A stretch of DNA of 64,000 nucleotides from Alphaproteobacteria bacterium (lineage in GTDB: Bacteria; Pseudomonadota; Alphaproteobacteria; Reyranellales; Reyranellaceae). The notes under the pieces were generated by a model. That model was not told the origin of the DNA. It searched no databases and was given only the letters and a program-made list of their open reading frames with translations. Positions 61,191 to 64,000 of the stretch are shown here, in pieces. The stretch covers positions 1-64,000 of the forward strand of contig JAFKFL010000031.1 in assembly GCA_017308235.1 (NCBI GenBank). The letters run 5' to 3'. Both the position numbers and the translations under genes were made by a program. Every line of letters starts with the position of its first letter. Within the stretch, counting starts at the first letter, position 1.

Positions 61191-61749
61191 CGTACTTTAG
61201 CCTGCGTATCTCGCTCGGCGGCCGTCGATAGACCTTCGCGAATACGGTATTGAACCTTCTCAGGCTGCCGAAGCCCGCTCGCAGAGCAACCTCCGTCATC
61301 GGCAGCTTCGTCCTATCGAGCAATCTCTTCGCCCGTTGCACTCGAGCGGTTTGCGCGACCTGGAGCGGGCTGGCGCTCAGATGCTTCTGGAACAGCCGGC
61401 TGAGGTGGCGACCGCCGATCCCCAACCGCGCCGCCAGATCTTCGACGTTGCTCTCATCGAGAACTCCGTTCGCGATCAGCCGCAACGCCCGCTCCACGGT
61501 CGTGCGCGAACCCTTCCAGGCCGGCGAAAACGGAGCCGATTCGGGCCGGCACCTAAGACAGGGACGGAAGCCGGCTGCTTCCGCTGCCGCGGCGGACGGA
61601 TAGAAGGCCACGTTGCCGGATTTGGCCGGCCGAACAGGACACACCGGCCTGCAATAGATCCGGGTCGTGCGCACGCCCGTGAAGAAGCGTCCGTCATACC
61701 GCGGATCCCGACCGACGCGCGCCTTCTCGCATTCAGTGACATCAAGCAT
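61171..61749 (-). CDS. AdaA-like Ada zinc-domain/AraC regulator
   Basis: 192 residues. Residues 15-75 form the Ada zinc domain, with Cys33, Cys37, Cys64 and Cys67 in the same spacing as E. coli Ada Cys38-42-69-72, so Cys33 should accept methyl groups from DNA phosphotriesters. Residues 85-185 are an AraC HTH (LAARLGIGGRHLSRLFQKHL, then EVALRAGFGSLRRFN). No O6-methylguanine methyltransferase or AlkA domain is attached, as in B. subtilis AdaA. It would activate alkylation-repair genes. Confidence 0.92.
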   Translation of the reverse strand: MLDVTECEKARVGRDPRYDGRFFTGVRTTRIYCRPVCPVRPAKSGNVAFYPSAAAAEAAGFRPCLRCRPESAPFSPAWKGSRTTVERALRLIANGVLDESNVEDLAARLGIGGRHLSRLFQKHLSASPLQVAQTARVQRAKRLLDRTKLPMTEVALRAGFGSLRRFNTVFAKVYRRPPSEIRRLKYVNSLSS

Positions 61750-61852
61750 TTTGTCTTCTCTGAGCCGGCCAGGGGACTGAGTCTGAATCCGGCGAGCCCG
61801 TATTGTGCACCGGTGGTATCCGGGCGTCAGCACACTGCCGAAGGCGCCTTCA

Positions 61853-62548
61853 ATGAGTGAAGAGATGCTCGACAATCCCATCTGGCATGCACTGATCGGC
61901 CCGCATCGTCCGTTCGCGATTGGCAGCGGATCGGCGCGCCAGTATCCGCGCGACATGGCACCCTTTGCTGGCCTTCGGGACGGGTCGTCGAAAGCCTATG
62001 CCGACCTCGCGCGCGATTTGCCGGTCGGTAAGGAAGCTCGGCTCTTTCGGCTCACCGACGAGCCGCTTCCAGAAGGCTGGGAGAAGCTCGACGCGTTCCC
62101 CATTCTACAGATGGTGGCGAGGCGGATGCCAGATGCCGCCAAGGCCGATGAGGCAAAGCCGGCCATTCTTTCTCCCAATGACACCAGTGCGATGGTCGGC
62201 TTGGTGGACGTCGCCAAGCCTGGACCGTTCGGACCGCGGACGTGTGAACTGGGGCGCTATCTCGGCATTCGGCAGGATGGCAACCTGGTCGCAATGGCGG
62301 GCGAGCGTCTGCGCCTGCCTGGATACGTCGAGCTAAGTGGAATCGCGACGCATCCGCACGCAAGGGGCCGCGGCCTTGCATCGATACTGACCCGCAGCCT
62401 CATGCGCGCCGCTTTCGAGCGCGGAGAAGTGGCATTCCTTCACGTCCGCATCGGCAACCCTGCCATCACGCTCTACCAGCGGCTGGGTTTCGATATCCGA
62501 TGCAAAATCTGGGTGCTGTGGCGCAAGCCAAATGGCGATGCTGATTAA
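61853..62548 (+). CDS. GNAT-family N-acetyltransferase
   Basis: 231 residues, the FR47-like GNAT group. The acetyl-CoA binding loop is THPHARGRGLASILTRSLM, with IGNPAITLYQRLGF at the end. The N-terminal 100 residues (PIWHALIGPHRPFAIG) are not typical GNAT and may provide specificity. ATG 61853 is preferred; ATG 61865 is a second choice. Divergent from the AdaA-like gene. Confidence 0.9.
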   Translation: MSEEMLDNPIWHALIGPHRPFAIGSGSARQYPRDMAPFAGLRDGSSKAYADLARDLPVGKEARLFRLTDEPLPEGWEKLDAFPILQMVARRMPDAAKADEAKPAILSPNDTSAMVGLVDVAKPGPFGPRTCELGRYLGIRQDGNLVAMAGERLRLPGYVELSGIATHPHARGRGLASILTRSLMRAAFERGEVAFLHVRIGNPAITLYQRLGFDIRCKIWVLWRKPNGDAD

Positions 62549-62585
62549 GGCAATCGACGTCATCACAACCGGCAGGCAGTACGCT

Positions 62586-63317
62586 TTAGAGGTCGATATC
62601 GACCACCACTGGCGCATGGTCGCTGAGGCCGGCGATGCACCAGTTCTCGAAAGTACCGATTTCAACCCGAACCTTGTCGACCCAGCTCACCGGCAGGAAC
62701 ACGTAGTCAATGTGATAGGTCGGCCCATCCTTGATCCGATCGCGCCAATAGAGCGTGGGCACGGACTCCTCGCCATGCCGCTCACCCCGTACGGCATGCC
62801 AGGCACTCACCAGACCGAACTTCTCCTCGAGGATCTTCACTTTGGTGGAATGGTTGATGCGCCAGCCGGGCTTGTCCCAGATCGTGTTGCTGTTGAGATC
62901 ACCCGCGACGATGGCCGAGCGCGAGGTCAGGAAATCCCTGTAGCGGGACAGGCTGCGCCGCAACGGCCCCAGTTGATATTTACGGATGCCGCCGGCGCTC
63001 GCATTCTGCGCCCAGACCGCGAGTAGATTGCACGGGCTTGGCCCATCTATATGCACCGGCGCCACATAGCGCAGTGATGGGTGATAGCCATCCGCAAGCC
63101 GGGCCCTGTAGCCATTGAAGGCGAACACTGCGAGCCCTTTGTGCGGATTGCGGCCGATCCAGACTGGCTCACCCTCGATCCAGGAAGACTGCGCTCGCAG
63201 ACGCAATCGCTCCGGCTCCGCGCATTCGCTGACCACCGCGATGTCCGGCTGCAGCGCCAGTAGCCCTTCGACCTTACGGTCGAGGGCCATGTTGCAGTTC
63301 CAGGCGACGATCCTCAT
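62586..63317 (-). CDS. Endonuclease/exonuclease/phosphatase (EEP) family protein
   Basis: 243 residues with the EEP marks MRIVAWNCNMALDRK (Asn), AVVSECAEPERL (Glu), VAGDLNSNTIWD and the closing LSDHAPVVVDIDL, which holds the catalytic His. It is Mg-dependent and could cut DNA or hydrolyse phosphates. No signal peptide is seen. It overlaps the ABC-2 permease gene by 4 nt (ATGA), so the two are coupled. Confidence 0.9.
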   Translation of the reverse strand: MRIVAWNCNMALDRKVEGLLALQPDIAVVSECAEPERLRLRAQSSWIEGEPVWIGRNPHKGLAVFAFNGYRARLADGYHPSLRYVAPVHIDGPSPCNLLAVWAQNASAGGIRKYQLGPLRRSLSRYRDFLTSRSAIVAGDLNSNTIWDKPGWRINHSTKVKILEEKFGLVSAWHAVRGERHGEESVPTLYWRDRIKDGPTYHIDYVFLPVSWVDKVRVEIGTFENWCIAGLSDHAPVVVDIDL

Positions 63318-64000
63318 TCACCTTGCGTCAGCAGGCTGCCGGCGCGGCGGGAAGAACGGAAGAACCAGAGGAAGACCTGGAAACCAATGACCAGGTAGAC
63401 CGCCGAAAGCACGAAGGCGAGGCCCAGCAGGTGCCATTGCGCGCTGTGTTCCAGCAAGATCGAGCGCATGCCCTCGAAGACGTAGGACGTCGGCAGGACA
63501 TAGGCGAAGGGCTGCAACCAGTATGGCAGCACGGAGATCGGATAGTAGACGCCGCTGATCGGCATCAGGATGAACACGGCGGCCCAGGCGAAGCTCTCGG
63601 CGCTCTGCCCGACCCGCATGATCAGCCCCGACATGGCCAGCCCGACCGACCAGGAGAACATCTGCAGGATGAGAAAGAAGGCGATCAGCGGCAGGCCGAG
63701 ACTGTAGATCGAGAAGCCGAAGAACGCCCAGGCCATCAAGGATACCGGAACCAACCCCAGCAGCGAGCGCAGGAGAGCGACGATGATGATCCCCGTCGCC
63801 ATCTCCCACGAACGGATCGGACTCACGAACAGATGGCCGAGATTGCGCGACCACATCTCCTCCATAAAAGCGATGGAGAGCGAGAGATTGCCGCGTACCA
63901 CCACCTCCCACAGCAACAGGCCCGATAGCAGAATGCCCGCCGCCTGCGCCATGAACGAAACCTGCGGCCGCAGAAACTGGGTCAGGAACCCCCACATGAA
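63314..64000 (-). CDS. ABC-2 type transporter permease, 5'-truncated by window edge
   Basis: At least 229 residues, open at the right edge; an in-frame ATG at 63997 need not be the start. Six hydrophobic segments and the ABC-2 signatures EMWSRNLGHLFVSPIRSWEM and PISGVYYPISVLPYWLQP are present. It belongs to polysaccharide/drug-type exporters. The ATPase partner should lie just beyond the window. It is followed by the EEP gene with a 4-nt overlap. Confidence 0.88.
   Translation of the reverse strand, partial: FMWGFLTQFLRPQVSFMAQAAGILLSGLLLWEVVVRGNLSLSIAFMEEMWSRNLGHLFVSPIRSWEMATGIIIVALLRSLLGLVPVSLMAWAFFGFSIYSLGLPLIAFFLILQMFSWSVGLAMSGLIMRVGQSAESFAWAAVFILMPISGVYYPISVLPYWLQPFAYVLPTSYVFEGMRSILLEHSAQWHLLGLAFVLSAVYLVIGFQVFLWFFRSSRRAGSLLTQGE

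Overview
The window is high-GC, gene-dense DNA from an alphaproteobacterium. Supporting signs are the YceD/DUF177-rpmF-plsX-fabH-ihfA-merR block, a ubiquinol-cytochrome c chaperone homologue facing a BamE/OmlA lipoprotein, a K+-independent proton-pumping pyrophosphatase, an rpiB-glyA-nrdR-rib-nusB-thiL operon, an Mg-type HemB, and many acyl-CoA and branched-chain amino-acid genes. A Rhodospirillales/Reyranella-like soil or water bacterium is my guess, from gene content only. No phage, transposon, CRISPR array or plasmid gene was seen, and no gene-free stretch exceeds 300 bp.

Layout: 1-2.3 kb holds a GST fragment, an MFS transporter, tRNA-Pro(GGG) and a small hypothetical gene. 2.3-6.8 kb is the fatty-acid/L32/IHF cluster, closed by a strong terminator. 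6.9-11 kb has bamE, hppA and an MFS gene. 11.1-18.1 kb is one long operon for pentose phosphate/one-carbon/riboflavin/thiamine functions; its RibBA has a degenerate GTP cyclohydrolase II half. 18.3-23.7 kb is a complete branched-chain amino-acid-type ABC transporter. 23.9-27.3 kb is the most interesting region: a four-gene, translationally coupled operon of a thioredoxin-reductase-like flavoprotein, a UGSC-motif selenoprotein (in-frame TGA at 25070 followed by a bSECIS-like hairpin), and two paralogous Cys-containing proteins of unknown function. A rhodanese gene lies convergent to it.

27.8-38.0 kb is a catabolic island of unknown substrate: amidohydrolase, amidase, DHDPS-like aldolase, GNAT, NAD-epimerase, enolase-superfamily enzyme and TIM-barrel isomerase, divergent from an NMT1/THI5-type ABC importer. 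38.5-40.5 kb carries a glutaryl-CoA dehydrogenase and a TauE/SafE permease. 40.4-47.8 kb is a minus-strand run with CorA, GSTs and a distal valine-degradation set (acyl-CoA dehydrogenase, HIBYL-CoA hydrolase, HIBADH). 47.9-64 kb has hemB, Nudix, a PEP-mutase/LysR divergent pair with a palindromic operator, tandem YheT hydrolases, a CaiB CoA-transferase, a penicillin acylase, TauD, MepA, an AdaA-like sensor, an EEP nuclease and a truncated ABC-2 permease.

The selenoprotein call depends on selABCD genes that are not in this window. Functions are read from motifs and remembered family features; no database search was run.
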